Origin: Sorangium cellulosum
Lineage (GTDB): Bacteria; Myxococcota_A; Polyangia; Polyangiales; Polyangiaceae
Direction of reading: 5' to 3'
NCBI GenBank assembly: GCA_020720045.1
Contig: DYPH01000040.1
Coordinates: 1 to 42,944 of the forward strand
Length of the DNA: 42,944 nt
Part shown: piece by piece, positions 32,407 to 40,890 of the stretch
Layout of the letters: each line of letters starts with the position of its first letter
Numbering within the stretch: position 1 is the first letter of the stretch
Made by a program: the position numbers and the translations under genes
The notes under the pieces: generated by a model
The model's input: only the letters and a program-made list of their open reading frames with translations
Database searches by the model: none
What the model was told of the DNA's origin: nothing

Positions 32407-34995
32407 ATGCACCGCACCCCGGAACAGGATCTCGTTCGACTGCGCAAACAGGCGGAAGCCTTCGCCGAGCAGCGTGGCGAACGCCCGTCGACGGCCCATC
32501 TCCTTTTCGTCGTCGCGGAAGAAGGGGGCCTCGCAAAGGGCCTCCTCGAGGAACGGCGCATCGATGGGCGCGCGATTGCTGCAGCCCTCCGCGTCGTCAC
32601 CGACGATGAAGCTGATGCGGTGGCGAAGGCTGTGGGCCGCGCCCGGGAATTTGCGGGGCGCCAGCTTCGCGGCGTCGGGCCCGAGCGGGGCGGGACCGAC
32701 CCGTCGTTGGTGCTTCTGCATGCCCTCTGCCAGGAGCAGAAGAGTGCATCTTACAGATTTCTTCAGCAGGTCGGCGTCGATATCGCCCGTCTTCGCTCGA
32801 CGGTTCTCCAGTACGCGACCGGGGTGACGGCGCCCCGGCGGATGGTCGAGCCGCAAGCGTCGGCGAGGCCGGTATTGGCGAGCCCGCTGCGCAGCCCCAC
32901 AGCTAGCGCGCCCCTTGGAAACGCGTTCTCCGATCCGGCTCGAAGGGCGGAGACAAACGCGTCTCGCCTGGCGCCCCCTGCCTCACGGCCCCCCACCCAG
33001 CTGACACTTCCGAAGCCGACCAAGCGGGCCGCCCGGCCGACGTCGAAGCCGGTCGTCGGAGTTTCTGGGTCGCCGGTCAGTCATCCGCCTCCCCTCGACG
33101 CCCCGCCGGCGGCAGCGCCAAACGCGTTTGCTAAGAACTCGGCGCCGTCTCCCGCTTCGCGGACGGACGCCTCTCCGGCAAAGCCGCCCGTCGCCACGAA
33201 GGAGCGCGCGACGAAGGGGACGAGCACCTTTGATGCCCAGAAATATCCGCGACTTGCAGCGTTCGCGACGCCCGCGCCGGACGAAGTCCTTTGCCTCGGG
33301 CGCGACCGCGAACTGGGGCGCCTCGTCGAGCTCCTGCACAAGAAGAATGGGCACCACGCGCTCGTCGTTGGCGATGCCGCCGTCGGGAAGAGCACGGTGC
33401 TCCGTGCGCTCGGTCAGGGTCTGCGTGCATTCTGCATCGATGCAAATGCGCTCCTCGCAGCGGCGCCTGCGCGGGGGCAGCTGACGGCGACCCTCCGGGA
33501 CCTCGAGAAGGAGGCGGAGACCTTCGCCAACGGGGCGCCGATGGTGCTGCTCGTTGACGATGCTGCCGCGCTTTTCACGAGCGAGGCGGAGGCGGAAACG
33601 TCCGCAGCGCTTCGTAAATTGGCCGCCCCGCAGGTTTCCTGGGTACTCGCCCTCGGAACCGCGGAAGCGAAGCGGATCGGCGATCGCGATCCGGCCCTTC
33701 TGCGCCAATTCGGCGTCGTTGAGCTCGGCGAACTCGACCTGGAAACCTCGATCGCCGCCGTCAAGACGCTCGTCGACCAGCTCGCCGCCCACCATCGCGT
33801 CACCTACGAAGCCGATGCCCTAGAGGATGCCGTTCGCTGGACGGCACGCTGGGTCTCCGAAAAGCGGAACCCCGAGAAATCCCTGGTTCTTCTCGACCGT
33901 GCCGGCGCGCGGACGAAGCTCCTCGGCCGCGATACCGTGACGCGCGCCGTGGTCGCGAAAGCGCTCTCGGAGGACTCGAAAGTGCCCGTCGAGCGCCTCC
34001 TCGAAAGCGACGGCGAGCGCCTCCTTGCGCTTGAGAACCACGTCGGAAAAATCCTTGTTGGCCACGAGGCACCTCTCACGAAAATCGCCGATATTCTGCG
34101 CAGAAATGCGAGCGGATTTCGAAGTGGTCGCCCCATCGGGAGCTTCCTGCTCCTCGGCCCCACCGGCGTCGGCAAGACGGAATGTGCAAAGGCGCTCGCC
34201 GAAGTTCTCTTCGGCTCGGAGCGCGCCATGACGCGCATTGATTTGTCGGAATATTCGGAGCCCCACTCGGTCGCTCGACTCTTTGGAGCGCCGCCCGGCT
34301 ACGTCGGCCATGAGGCGGGTGGGCAGCTGACCGATGCCATCGGAAAACGCCCCTATCAGCTCGTTCTTCTGGACGAAGTCGAGAAGGCCCACCGCGATGT
34401 ACTTCTCGCGTTTTTGCAGGTCTTCGACGAGGGGCGCCTCACCGACGGGCGCGGGCGCGTCGTTGATTTTTCAAACACCGTGGTCCTCCTCACGTCAAAC
34501 CTCGGCGCCGATAGCTATTCCAAGAAACGCACAAGCCGCGTCGGCTTCGGAGCGATCGGTGAGAGCACCGACGATGCCGATGCCGATCGCGATGCAGAGG
34601 TCGTTGCTGCTGCGCGCCGTGCGCTTGCGCCTGAATTGTACAATCGTCTCGATGAAGTGCTGGTCTTCGCACCGCTCGCCCGCGATTCCGTGCGGGAAGT
34701 TGCGCGACGCATGCTCGCAAAGACGGCAGCGAGCCTCTTTGCCGAGAAGGGGGTCGAACTCGACGTGAGCGATCACGCGATCGATGCCCTCCTCGACCTC
34801 GGCGGCTACGACCCTTCCCTCGGCGCGCGTCCGATGCGTCGCACGATCGCCCGCGAGGTGGAAGCACGCCTGGCGAACCTGGTGCTTGGCGGGCACCTCA
34901 AACGGGGCGATGTCGCGCTCTTGGAGGCGTCGCGCGGGAAAATCGTCGTTGACGTCGTCCGCGGCGACCCGAAGTCGCGTTCGCTAAGCGCCTGA
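32407..34995 (+). CDS. Clp-family AAA+ unfoldase (ClpA/ClpC-like) with long disordered linker
   Basis: The 862-residue protein has a Clp N-domain (about 1-145, double four-helix type), a Pro/Ala/Ser-rich linker (about 146-290), then two AAA+ modules. AAA1 has Walker A GDAAVGKST (near 320), and Walker B as VLLVDDAAAL, with Asp in place of the catalytic Glu. AAA2 is canonical: GPTGVGKTE (near 584) and LVLLDEVEK. After AAA2's core, a VGFG-like loop (SRVGFGAIG) sits where ClpA/ClpC proteins carry the ClpP-binding loop. There is no ClpB-type coiled-coil M domain. AAA1 may therefore be slow or inactive. The linker contains one degenerate copy (32925-32960) of the repeat found in the neighbouring J-domain gene, and NAFAKNSAP-like fragments. 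The gene is divergent from tetR and convergent with the J-domain gene (17 bases apart). Confidence 0.88.
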   Translation: MHRTPEQDLVRLRKQAEAFAEQRGERPSTAHLLFVVAEEGGLAKGLLEERRIDGRAIAAALRVVTDDEADAVAKAVGRAREFAGRQLRGVGPERGGTDPSLVLLHALCQEQKSASYRFLQQVGVDIARLRSTVLQYATGVTAPRRMVEPQASARPVLASPLRSPTASAPLGNAFSDPARRAETNASRLAPPASRPPTQLTLPKPTKRAARPTSKPVVGVSGSPVSHPPPLDAPPAAAPNAFAKNSAPSPASRTDASPAKPPVATKERATKGTSTFDAQKYPRLAAFATPAPDEVLCLGRDRELGRLVELLHKKNGHHALVVGDAAVGKSTVLRALGQGLRAFCIDANALLAAAPARGQLTATLRDLEKEAETFANGAPMVLLVDDAAALFTSEAEAETSAALRKLAAPQVSWVLALGTAEAKRIGDRDPALLRQFGVVELGELDLETSIAAVKTLVDQLAAHHRVTYEADALEDAVRWTARWVSEKRNPEKSLVLLDRAGARTKLLGRDTVTRAVVAKALSEDSKVPVERLLESDGERLLALENHVGKILVGHEAPLTKIADILRRNASGFRSGRPIGSFLLLGPTGVGKTECAKALAEVLFGSERAMTRIDLSEYSEPHSVARLFGAPPGYVGHEAGGQLTDAIGKRPYQLVLLDEVEKAHRDVLLAFLQVFDEGRLTDGRGRVVDFSNTVVLLTSNLGADSYSKKRTSRVGFGAIGESTDDADADRDAEVVAAARRALAPELYNRLDEVLVFAPLARDSVREVARRMLAKTAASLFAEKGVELDVSDHAIDALLDLGGYDPSLGARPMRRTIAREVEARLANLVLGGHLKRGDVALLEASRGKIVVDVVRGDPKSRSLSA
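32925..32960 (+). repeat. Degenerate copy of the 39-bp palindromic coding repeat
   Basis: This 36-base segment matches 33 of 36 positions of the minus-strand unit in the J-domain gene once a 3-base gap is allowed. The gap removes one codon and keeps the frame. It encodes F-S-D-P-A-R-R-A-E-T-N-A, against L-S-D-P-A-S-R-R-A-E-T-N-A next door. It lies in the disordered linker of the Clp protein. Confidence 0.8.
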
Positions 34996-35012
34996 TTCAG
35001 CGTGCTTTTTCG

Positions 35013-37883
35013 CTAGCCGATCGCGCGACGGTAGCGTTCTCGCTTCGTCTCATCGCGGAGGACTTCATAGGCCTCGTCGAGGACGAAAAGGACCTGCTCG
35101 ACGTCCCGGCGTCGCGTGGCGAGGCCAAGAGCATCGAGGCGGTGGGTGGCGAAGTCGTTCCGAAGGCGCAGGTAGGCGCCGCGAATTTCGTAGCCGTTCG
35201 CGCTGCGCGGGACGCCGAGAATGGCGAAGTAGTCCCCCTCTTCGACGAGGGCGAGACGGATCGCGAGGCGCCCTTCGTAGGCCTGCGCATCGGCTTGGAG
35301 ACTGGAATTTTCCGGGCGAGATGCGCCTTCGGGGGTGAGGGGGACGACGAAACGGAAGATGCCGAGGGTGGCCAGAATGCAGGCGAGGACATCGTGTTCG
35401 TCGTCGCCTGCGAGCTGGCCAAGGGTGGCGTTCGGATCGGCGAAGCGGCGTTCGTCGCTTTCGGGGAGCCCGCACTCGCGCAGGAGCGGACCGGCGAGCA
35501 CGGCGCCGAGCCGCGCATCCGGCCCCCCAAAATGACCGATCGCTGCGTCCCGCTCGAGAGCCCGCCGCGCCGCTTCTACAAAGATGGTCGCCCCGGGTCG
35601 CCCGCCGAAGGGGGACTCATCGTCAAGGGCGAGGGCTTTCGCGTCGAAGCCACCCGCTTCGAAAGTCCCGTTTTCGCAGCGCAAAATGCGAACGAGCATC
35701 GCCTCGGCGTGGGCGGCGAGCACGCTCCAGAGATCGTCCTGGGCGAGCCACCCCTCGGCAACAAGGGCCGCCGCGACGAGCCGGGGATGCTTCGCGGGGC
35801 GGGCCGCGACACGCTGCGCGACATCGCGGCGCAGGCGCCCCTCCGTGGCCAGGAAGAGGGGGAGCGCATCTTCGGGACACGACGAAGAAACGGCTAGAAT
35901 ATCGCCACCTTCAAGGCGAACGCGACGCTCGCCGGTATCGCCGGCGACGCAGAGGATTCCGTCGGCACGTGCGGCGATCGCCGCCCCGAGGACGCGCACA
36001 ATCGCGAGCGGTCCGGCCGACTGCCTCGGGAGCGACCAGGTCTCGGGCTTCGGCGGAAGGCGTGGCGGCGCGGCGGGTCCAGTTCCACTGGGGCCCATCT
36101 CCAAGGACGCCTGTGCCAGCGAATTCGCAGGCGGCTGCGGCGAAGACGGCGGCGCCACCGGCGCACTTGCTCGCCCTAGGGCGCCGGCCATTGCCGAGAC
36201 CGAAGGGCGGAGGAACGCCGTTGGCGGACTGAACGTGCCTGCGTCCAACGGCTGGGAACTCGCCGGCCGCGGGGCCAACGGCTCGTTGTCGGGGGTCGGA
36301 GCGCGCATGGGCGCACTCCCGTCTTCCGGAGCGGTAGACGTCCCGTCCGCACGATGCAGAAAGGCCTCGGCACCATCCAGCGTCGGAAGGGGCGGCGGGC
36401 GAACATGCGCAATAGAAACAGCTACTTCGCGTTCATTGCGCAAGGCGTTTGTCTCCGCCCGGCGAGACGCCGGATCGGACAATGCGTTTGCGTCCGCCCG
36501 GCGAGACGCCAGATCGGACAACGCGTTTGCGTCCGCCCGGCGAGACGCCGGATCGGACAATGCGTTTGCGTCCGCCCGGCGAGACGCCGGATCGGACAAC
36601 GCGTTTGTCTCCGCCCGGCGAGACGCCGGATCGGACAACGCGGCGTCCTTCATGGCCATGCGGCCCGCACTTTCACTGGCGCCCGCGACGGGGCGGACGG
36701 CGCGCGCGGCGGTCCCTTCCGCGTCGATTTGCGGGGCCGAGGACTTCCCGTGGGAGGTGCCACGAGAGAGCGAGCCGGGCGAACCGGCCACGGAGGCCTC
36801 ACCGGTCAGGGAGCGCGAGCCGCCGAAGGTCCCCTCCCCTTCCAAGAGTTCGAGCGCCTCCTGGGAGACGAGGAGGTCGGGGCGACCCGAGGGGAGCTCG
36901 CCGCGACGCGAGTCGGGGGAGCGCCCGGCGTCCGGGCTGGGCGGCGGAACCGACCCCAATTCGATAGATCGTACGCGCATTTCCGCAGCGTCGAGCAGCG
37001 CGCGAAGCTCGGGCCCGAGGGCGACGTCGGCGCCAAGGCCTTCAAGAAGCGGCGCCGCCTCTTCGGGCACAGGATGCGAAGATGGACGGACAGAATCGGC
37101 AGGAACCTCAGAAAAACGCGGCACAAGGCTCGGCGGCAGCGATGCCGAGTCGGGCGTGGGGCGGAGGGAGTCGAGAGTAGCGAGGGGAGGGAGAAGCCGA
37201 GGCGAGCTGGGGGCGCTAGAACTGCCGAGTTCACCGAGACCGACACCTTCGTCGCTCCGAGGCCGTTCGGACAGTGCATCGCCGGGGGCTCCGGGCCGTC
37301 GCGAAGACCCCGCCGCCGATCGAGGCGTTGCGAGCGACGAGGGCTCGAGGTCGGCGCGGAACGACGCGGGGGGCAACGAGGGGCGGCTCCGCCCGTCCGG
37401 CTCGCGGGGGGCATCGCTCGGCCTGTGGGAAATCGGAACAGAAACGCGCGCAACATCGACAGCTTCCGAGAACACCGGAATCGGCGGCGGAATCCTGACT
37501 GGCGGGTCACTGAGAAAACGCGCGGCTCGATTCGCAAGAAACGCGGAGATCGCATCCGGCTCAAAGGTGTCGAGGTGAAGCGCTCGTGGCGCGAGCGGCT
37601 CAAGGAGCTCAGCGAGGGCATCGTCGCCAGCGCCGACAACGATGACGCGCGCGCCTTCAAGGGCCGGAAGCGAAATTAGGCGCTCAAGGTGGGCAACAAC
37701 CTGAGCAACGGGGAGCGCGAAGACGAGCGCAGAAATCGGGGACGGGGCGGCGCTCAGCACGAGAAATACGCGGGCCGGCGCCAGCGACTCCACGACGCGA
37801 CCGTCGGCGAGGAGATCGTCGAGCTGGGCCCCGACCTCCGACGCGCCGACAAAGAGCACCCGGGGAACCGCCCCGCGGATCAC
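35013..37883 (-). CDS. Receiver-like / DUF4388 / degenerate J-domain protein
   Basis: The 956-residue protein has three folded parts joined by disordered Pro/Ser/Arg linkers. Residues 1-125 look like a receiver-type alpha/beta domain (PRVLFVGAS, ARVFLVLSA, GARVIVVGAG), but a phospho-acceptor Asp is not evident. Residues 620-750 carry a DUF4388-like domain (GILCVAGDTGERRVRLEGG, DALPLFLATEGRL), known from myxobacterial signalling and motility proteins. Residues 883-956 form a J domain: YFAILGVPRSANGYEIRGAY, then DEAYEVLRDETKRERYRRA. The HPD tripeptide that activates Hsp70 is absent (the loop reads ATHRLDALG), so it cannot act as a normal DnaJ. Five 13-residue repeats lie at about 414-478. The ATG overlaps the stop of the small membrane protein gene (37880-37883). 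It is convergent with the clp-like gene. Confidence 0.8.
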   Translation of the reverse strand: MIRGAVPRVLFVGASEVGAQLDDLLADGRVVESLAPARVFLVLSAAPSPISALVFALPVAQVVAHLERLISLPALEGARVIVVGAGDDALAELLEPLAPRALHLDTFEPDAISAFLANRAARFLSDPPVRIPPPIPVFSEAVDVARVSVPISHRPSDAPREPDGRSRPSLPPASFRADLEPSSLATPRSAAGSSRRPGAPGDALSERPRSDEGVGLGELGSSSAPSSPRLLPPLATLDSLRPTPDSASLPPSLVPRFSEVPADSVRPSSHPVPEEAAPLLEGLGADVALGPELRALLDAAEMRVRSIELGSVPPPSPDAGRSPDSRRGELPSGRPDLLVSQEALELLEGEGTFGGSRSLTGEASVAGSPGSLSRGTSHGKSSAPQIDAEGTAARAVRPVAGASESAGRMAMKDAALSDPASRRAETNALSDPASRRADANALSDPASRRADANALSDLASRRADANALSDPASRRAETNALRNEREVAVSIAHVRPPPLPTLDGAEAFLHRADGTSTAPEDGSAPMRAPTPDNEPLAPRPASSQPLDAGTFSPPTAFLRPSVSAMAGALGRASAPVAPPSSPQPPANSLAQASLEMGPSGTGPAAPPRLPPKPETWSLPRQSAGPLAIVRVLGAAIAARADGILCVAGDTGERRVRLEGGDILAVSSSCPEDALPLFLATEGRLRRDVAQRVAARPAKHPRLVAAALVAEGWLAQDDLWSVLAAHAEAMLVRILRCENGTFEAGGFDAKALALDDESPFGGRPGATIFVEAARRALERDAAIGHFGGPDARLGAVLAGPLLRECGLPESDERRFADPNATLGQLAGDDEHDVLACILATLGIFRFVVPLTPEGASRPENSSLQADAQAYEGRLAIRLALVEEGDYFAILGVPRSANGYEIRGAYLRLRNDFATHRLDALGLATRRRDVEQVLFVLDEAYEVLRDETKRERYRRAIG
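36445..36639 (-). repeat. Five tandem 39-bp in-frame palindromic repeats
   Basis: Five units of exactly 39 bases run from 36445 to 36639 without spacers; units differ only at a few positions. Each contains the perfect palindrome CCGGCG-AGA-CGCCGG (6-bp arms), except the second, where one base is changed. In the gene frame each unit encodes 13 residues: N-A-L-S-D-P-A-S-R-R-A-E/D-T/A. Unit length divisible by three keeps the frame. A related copy is at 32925-32960. Confidence 0.95.
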
Positions 37884-38086
37884 GGCGCGGGCGAGTCTTT
37901 CTTCCGGGCGCCCTCACGCTCGGCATCGGCGGGTGTCGACAGGGGCGCTTCATCATCCCCGCGGGCGGCAGAGAAAAGGCGCTCCAAGGCGTCCCCTCCC
38001 CGTTTCAAGAAGCCGGCCGCGTAGACCAGGAGAAACAGGGCGACGACGAGGAAAATTTCGCCGCGGGTCATTCCAAGAAGGAGCAT
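37880..38086 (-). CDS. Small single-pass membrane protein of unknown function
   Basis: A 68-residue product starting at the ATG 38086 (ATG 38071 is also possible; an upstream TTG at 38143 is in frame). It has one hydrophobic helix near the start (EIFLVVALFLLVYAAG), then a basic and charged tail (ALERLFSAARGDDEAP, KKDSPAP). It resembles small TatA- or holin-shaped proteins only in layout, and I recognise no family. It lies between ppk and the J-domain gene in one leftward run. Its stop overlaps the start of the J-domain gene by 4 bases, so it is probably translated with it. Confidence 0.6.
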   Translation of the reverse strand: MLLLGMTRGEIFLVVALFLLVYAAGFLKRGGDALERLFSAARGDDEAPLSTPADAEREGARKKDSPAP

Positions 38087-38162
38087 AGGGGACTGCGAGG
38101 ATGTACCGCAGTCCCTCGGGGGCGACGGACGAAATCGACCCAAGACCGGCGCTGGAAAGCCC

Positions 38163-40517
38163 TCAGTCGCGATCGTTGCGACGGCGTCGACGACGCGCGA
38201 GCTTCGGGAGCTTGCCTTCGAGGGGCGATCGCTCGGCAGTGGCGGCCATGAGGAACCGGGAAGCCGGCCGCGCCGCCTGTTCGGCGACCTTCAACTTTCC
38301 GCGCGCAAGCTCGATCAAGCGAGACTGCGAACGGAGTTCGACGCGATCTTTTGGAACAACAACACGATGGTAGGAGCCATCCGACCGGAGCAACCAGCTC
38401 TTGGCGGTGTCGGCGACCGAGAGCGCAAGGAGGTCAACGAGCGTGCTCCGGATGCGAGCGTCTTCGATGGGGACAAGGAGCTCGACGCGACGGTGGAAAT
38501 TTCGCGGCATCCAGTCGGCGGAGGAAATATAGACCTCCGTTTTGCCGGCATTCTCGAATTGAAAAACACGCCCATGCTCAAGATACCGGTCGACGATCGC
38601 GCGTACCTCGATCCGTTCGCTCACGCCGGGAACCCCCGGTCGTAGGCAACAAATTCCGCGCACGAGAAGCGTGATTTCGACGCCTGCCTGGGACGCGCGG
38701 TAGAGCGCTTCGACGACATCTTCATCGACCAGCGCGTTCATCTTGGCGACGATCCGAGCGGGGCGTCCGGCGCGCGCGTGCTCCGCTTCACGGGCGATCA
38801 GCCCGAGGATCGCCTCATGGAGCCCGAGCGGGGCGACGATGAGGGAGTTCCACTTCGCCGGCGCGCTGTAACCGGTGAGCAAGTTGAAGAGGGAAGATGC
38901 GTCCTCCCCGATCGACTTGCGCGCCGTGAGAATCGCAACATCGGTGTAAAGGCGTGCGCTCGACGTATTGTAGTTGCCGGTAGAGAGATGGACATACCGG
39001 CGCAACCCGGCCTTCTCCCTGCGAACAATCAAGAGGCATTTCGCGTGGGTTTTTAGCCCAACGAGCCCATAGACGACGTTAACGCCGGACTGCTCCAACG
39101 TGCGCGCCCACTGAATATTCGACTCTTCGTCGAAACGGGCTTTCAGTTCCACAATCGCGGTCACTTGCTTGCCCGCCTCTGCGGCACGCGTCAGCGCCTT
39201 CACAATAGGGGAATCGCCCCCGGCCCGGTAGAGCGTCTGCTTGATCGCTAGGACGTCTGGGTCTTCCGCTGCACGGGTAATCAGTTCGACGACGGCATCG
39301 AAGGAGTCGAAGGGATGATTGAGGAGAATGTCCCCTTCACGAATCCGCTCAAAGGGATCTTCGACATCCCGCAGCTCGGGGACCGGGAGCGGCTGAAAGG
39401 GCTCATCCCGGAGATCACGGCGATCGGAGAGGGACGCGAAGGCCATCACGTCGGCGACGTTCAGGAGTCCCTCGTGGCGATAGACGTCCCGCTCGGCATC
39501 GAGCTTGAGGCTCTTCACCAGCTTCGCGAGCGATGCCTCGGCGACGCCGTCCCGGAAATCGCCACTGACTTCAAGGCGTACCGCGTTGCCGCGCTCGCGA
39601 CGACGGAGTTCCTGCTGGATCGTCTGGAGGAGGTCTTCCGCCTCCTCTTCGTCGATTTCGAGGTCGAAGTTCCGGGTGACGCGAAAGGTGTATACCCCAC
39701 GAATTCGGACGCCTGGAAAGAGGGTCGTGACGTGGCGCGCAACGATATCTTCAAGAAGAACGAAGGCATGGCGTGCCTCCTTCCCGTCCGGTCCGACAAG
39801 GCCGTGCACCTCGACGAAGCGCGGGAGCATCGACGGCATCTGAACGACGCCAAACCCGTGCTCGCCGCCGCTCGCAACATCGCGCTGGAACATGACGCCG
39901 AGGTTGAGGCTCCGGTTGCGAACGCGAGGGAACGGGTGGCCGGGATCGATGGCGATCGGCGTAAGGATTGGAAAGACTTCGTTTTCGAAGCGCGCATCGA
40001 TCTCGCCGAGCGCGTGCGGCGGCAACGCAGACGGCTTCACGAGGAGGATGCCTACCTCGCCGGCAAGTCGCGGGAGAATGTCGTTTTCGAGGTTGGCTTC
40101 GGCACGTGCGACGAGCTTCTGAACGCGGAGGGAGATGGCGGCAAGCGCCTCCACCGCCGTCATGCCGTCGGCGGGCAAATCATCGACTTCGCCGGACAAC
40201 TGCTGCTTGAGGCCCGCGACGCGGACCATGAAGAACTCATCGAGATTCGAAGCGACAATCGCGTGAAACTTCACCCGTTCGAGGAGCGGAACCGCTTCAT
40301 TTTCCGCTTCGGCAAGTACGCGGTCGTTAAAGGCGAGCCAGGACAATTCGCGATTGAGGTAGAGCTGAGGAGCGCGAAGATCGACGCCCAAATCGGGGGG
40401 CAGCGATGGCTGCCGCACCGAACCGGGGCTCTCCACAATCACGGGCGTTCCTGAAGCCGCTTCCCGCTCTGCGAGTGCGGTCTCGCGCGCGTCCTTCCCT
40501 TCACCGATGCCTTGCAC
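38163..40517 (-). CDS. ppk: Polyphosphate kinase 1
   Basis: PPK1 builds inorganic polyphosphate reversibly from ATP through a phosphohistidine. The 784-residue protein includes an extra N-terminal tail of about 50 residues before the conserved start LYLNRELSWLAFNDRVL. Family features are ASNLDEFFMVRVAGLK, LLNHPFDSFDAVVELI, IKQTLYRAGGDSPIVKAL, the catalytic histidine in LKTHAKCLLIVRRE (the phosphorylated His of PPK1), STGNYNTSSARLYTD, GICCLRPGVPG, and YLEHGRVFQFEN with the second active-site His. The start is GTG at 40517; no other start matches better. It is the first gene of a leftward run with the small membrane protein (start 76 bases after the ppk stop at 38163) and the J-domain gene, and it may have its own promoter in the 40518-40890 gap. 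PPK1 often supports stress survival and development in myxobacteria. Confidence 0.96.
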   Translation of the reverse strand: MQGIGEGKDARETALAEREAASGTPVIVESPGSVRQPSLPPDLGVDLRAPQLYLNRELSWLAFNDRVLAEAENEAVPLLERVKFHAIVASNLDEFFMVRVAGLKQQLSGEVDDLPADGMTAVEALAAISLRVQKLVARAEANLENDILPRLAGEVGILLVKPSALPPHALGEIDARFENEVFPILTPIAIDPGHPFPRVRNRSLNLGVMFQRDVASGGEHGFGVVQMPSMLPRFVEVHGLVGPDGKEARHAFVLLEDIVARHVTTLFPGVRIRGVYTFRVTRNFDLEIDEEEAEDLLQTIQQELRRRERGNAVRLEVSGDFRDGVAEASLAKLVKSLKLDAERDVYRHEGLLNVADVMAFASLSDRRDLRDEPFQPLPVPELRDVEDPFERIREGDILLNHPFDSFDAVVELITRAAEDPDVLAIKQTLYRAGGDSPIVKALTRAAEAGKQVTAIVELKARFDEESNIQWARTLEQSGVNVVYGLVGLKTHAKCLLIVRREKAGLRRYVHLSTGNYNTSSARLYTDVAILTARKSIGEDASSLFNLLTGYSAPAKWNSLIVAPLGLHEAILGLIAREAEHARAGRPARIVAKMNALVDEDVVEALYRASQAGVEITLLVRGICCLRPGVPGVSERIEVRAIVDRYLEHGRVFQFENAGKTEVYISSADWMPRNFHRRVELLVPIEDARIRSTLVDLLALSVADTAKSWLLRSDGSYHRVVVPKDRVELRSQSRLIELARGKLKVAEQAARPASRFLMAATAERSPLEGKLPKLARRRRRRNDRD

Positions 40518-40890
40518 AGCCCTTACGCTCCCGTCGCCGACTCATACATGGCGCTCACGCGGCAGAGACCGCGCGCGACGCGCTGCTTCATCGGACCTAC
40601 AGGCTACCACAACGGCATCCCTCGCGGCTAACCGACGACGTCCGCCGCCCCGGATACCAGAAGATTTCCAGGGCCCCACGATCTCCTCGACGGATGGGCG
40701 GGATCGTGAACATGATGGGCGGGCCTGAAGCCGTTCTGGCTTTCGGGCCCGGTATTTTCCGTGTGAGGACTGCGCGTCCTTGGTTCCCGATTCCCCACTT
40801 TTGGGTCTCCGGCGCGACCGACCGTCGCCCCGCCCCGCCCGACCAGCCATGACCGAAACCGCACGGCGGCTCACGATTGCCGGAGGCTCT
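40518..40890. other. Divergent intergenic region between ppk and the DHH gene, with one hairpin
   Basis: This 373-base gap is flanked by divergent genes and must hold both promoters. It contains no believable coding sequence and no RNA gene that I recognise. A strong imperfect hairpin lies at 40721-40750 (GGGCCTGAAGCC, loop GTTCT, GGCTTTCGGGCCC). It is followed by GGTATTTTCC, a weak T-run, so it might be a leader attenuator or a terminator-like stem in the DHH gene's leader. GGAGG at 40882-40886 lies 4 bases before the ATG at 40891. Confidence 0.5.
40721..40750 (+). other. Imperfect hairpin in the DHH gene leader
   Basis: GGGCCTGAAGCC (40721-40732) pairs with GGCTTTCGGGCCC (40738-40750) with one mismatch and one extra base, around a GTTCT loop. 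It is 140 bases upstream of the DHH start and followed by ATTTT at 40753-40757. It could attenuate transcription or simply stabilise the leader. Function is unproven. Confidence 0.4.

Noticed and set aside
36445-36639. CRISPR array
   Set aside because: Units are directly tandem with no unique spacers, keep reading frame, and no cas genes are present.
37495-37510. Third operator-like site (15 of 16 core positions match the tetR site)
   Set aside because: It lies inside the coding linker of the J-like gene, far from any start; treated as probable coincidence, kept only as a control for the motif claim.
35584-37679. Two long plus-strand open frames (664 and 441 codons) opposite the J-like gene
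   Set aside because: They are low-complexity Arg/Ser/Gly-rich shadows of the minus-strand linker; only the minus strand encodes recognisable DUF4388 and J domains.
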